This document shows positions 5,189 through 6,193 of a stretch of DNA of 6,193 bases, piece after piece. The notes beneath the pieces are model-generated. The model worked only from the letters and a program-made list of their open reading frames with translations. It ran no database searches and had not been told where the DNA came from. Each line of letters begins with the position of its first letter. Within the stretch, counting starts at the first letter, position 1. The position numbers were made by a program, and so were the translations under genes. This DNA comes from Allomuricauda sp. Lineage in GTDB: Bacteria; Bacteroidota; Bacteroidia; Flavobacteriales; Flavobacteriaceae. The stretch is taken from assembly GCA_028289745.1 (NCBI GenBank), contig JANQOD010000299.1:1-6193 (forward strand), read 5' to 3'.

Positions 5189-6193
5189 TCAATAGGTTTT
5201 GATTCCGTTTTTCCAAACACCAGAGGGTTTTAATTGTCCTTGGTGATAAGTGATTTCTTGATAGTTATCTGTGGCGAAGGCCACAAAGTCAGCCTTTCTT
5301 CCCTTTTTTAAAACTCCCCTGTCTTGCAGGTTCAACGCGGCAGCGGCACGAAAAGTGATACCGGCCAACACTTCGGCGTTTGACAGTTTTTCAAACGTTC
5401 CCAAAATGGCCGCTTGCGAAAGCAGGTCACCCATGGGTGCTGAACCGGGGTTATGATCGCTGGCAACGGCCAGGGCCGCCCCTGCATCCAATAGCTTACG
5501 GGCCGGGGTGAAATCACAGCCAAGTCCCAAAGAGGCACCGGGCAAAGCGATGGCAATGGTATCGCTTTTTGCCAAGAGTGCTACCTCTTTTTGGGTGCTG
5601 GCCTCTAGATGATCGGCACTGATGGCATTGAAATCAACGGCGACTTGGCTACCGCCCGTGGTGAACTGATCGGCATGTACCGTTATGTCAAAACCATGTT
5701 GTTTCGCTTTTTCGAAATAGGGCTTTATGTTTTCGGGAGAAAACGCGCTTTCTTCAATAAAGCCGTCTACCCGATCCGCCAATTTTTCCGATTTTAAGAT
5801 GGGAAATAGTTTTTCGCCGATCTCTTCTAAATATTCTGTGGGACTTCCATCCCAATCTTTTGGTACCATATGGGCCGCCAAACAGGTGCCGACCAAATCT
5901 TGTGCCGACCGATCACCGGCTTCCTTGATGGCACGAAGCATTTTGAGTTCTTCTGCAAGGGAAAGTCCATAACCGCTCTTGACCTCTAAAGTGGTGATCC
6001 CGTTGGCCAATTGCTTTTCGCACCTTGCAAGAATGCCGTTGACCAGCATTTCATTTGATGCTTTTCGGGTTTGGGTGACCGTATCCCAAATACCGCCTCC
6101 GGCTTTTGCAATTTCCAAATAGGTCTTGCCCGAATTGCGGAGGGCATAATCCCTTGCCCGGGAACCCCCGAAACAGATATGGGTATGTGAGTC
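5189..6193 (-). CDS. hutI: Imidazolonepropionase, N-terminus cut by window edge
   Basis: Third step of histidine degradation: a metal-dependent amidohydrolase that opens the ring of 4-imidazolone-5-propionate to N-formimidoyl-L-glutamate, in the cytoplasm. The frame is open to base 6193, giving 334 visible residues of an expected 405-415, so about 70-80 N-terminal residues and the start codon lie outside. Counting from the first visible codon, motifs are: metal-binding HTH (3-5, in DSHTHICFGG), SGYGL (73-77), H108 in AAHMVP, HADQF (173-177), SADHLE (192-197) and SDHNPGSAP (245-253) with the probable metal/catalytic Asp D246. These are the family's expected residues in the expected order, so the enzyme looks intact. 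A TTG at 6118 is internal and is not the start. The stop at 5191-5189 is one base before the hutU ATG. It is the most upstream hut gene seen here. Confidence 0.95.
   Translation of the reverse strand, partial: DSHTHICFGGSRARDYALRNSGKTYLEIAKAGGGIWDTVTQTRKASNEMLVNGILARCEKQLANGITTLEVKSGYGLSLAEELKMLRAIKEAGDRSAQDLVGTCLAAHMVPKDWDGSPTEYLEEIGEKLFPILKSEKLADRVDGFIEESAFSPENIKPYFEKAKQHGFDITVHADQFTTGGSQVAVDFNAISADHLEASTQKEVALLAKSDTIAIALPGASLGLGCDFTPARKLLDAGAALAVASDHNPGSAPMGDLLSQAAILGTFEKLSNAEVLAGITFRAAAALNLQDRGVLKKGRKADFVAFATDNYQEITYHQGQLKPSGVWKNGIKTY

Noticed and set aside
5188..5220. Longer hutU start at 5220
   Set aside because: It overlaps hutI by 32 bp, whereas ATG 5187 is one base after the hutI stop, matching the tight spacing of the next junction.

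Overview
The window looks like chromosomal DNA of a marine-type flavobacterium (Bacteroidetes, probably Flavobacteriaceae). Three things suggest this: the protein flavour (a long-form urocanase, and a xylulokinase with the N-terminus YYLGIDLGSSSIK), starts without clear Shine-Dalgarno sites, and two sequences resembling the Bacteroidetes promoter (TTTG, about 20 bp, TAnnTTTG). I recognised the proteins by eye; no database search was possible.

Layout. Positions 1-866 (minus) hold the first 288 codons of an FGGY-family xylulokinase whose 3' end lies outside the window. It is divergent from a ROK-family sugar kinase at 944-1906 (plus); the short gap between them carries a candidate promoter for the xylulokinase. 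Positions 1907-2212 contain no convincing protein gene but are densely structured: degenerate 7-bp-spaced sequence, a clean 16-copy heptamer array (1987-2098), a TAnnTTTG promoter element (2107-2114), and three consecutive hairpins, the last followed by seven Ts. The end of this stretch reads as a candidate small RNA of about 90 nt with an intrinsic terminator. Positions 2213-6193 (all minus) are a histidine-utilisation operon transcribed hutI, hutU, hutG, with gaps of only 1-2 nt between genes. hutI is cut at its 5' end by the window edge.

How the genes work together. HutU converts urocanate to imidazolonepropionate, HutI opens the ring to N-formimidoyl-glutamate, and HutG (arginase fold) hydrolyses that to glutamate and formamide. 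The pathway's first enzyme, histidine ammonia-lyase (HutH), is not in this window, and neither is the operon promoter. The two kinases on the left suggest a separate sugar-catabolism module that converges on the hut operon at the structured 1907-2212 region.

The least ordinary material is in 1907-2212 (heptamer array plus candidate RNA). Next is the ROK kinase, which keeps the fold motifs but has lost all three cysteines of the family's zinc site.
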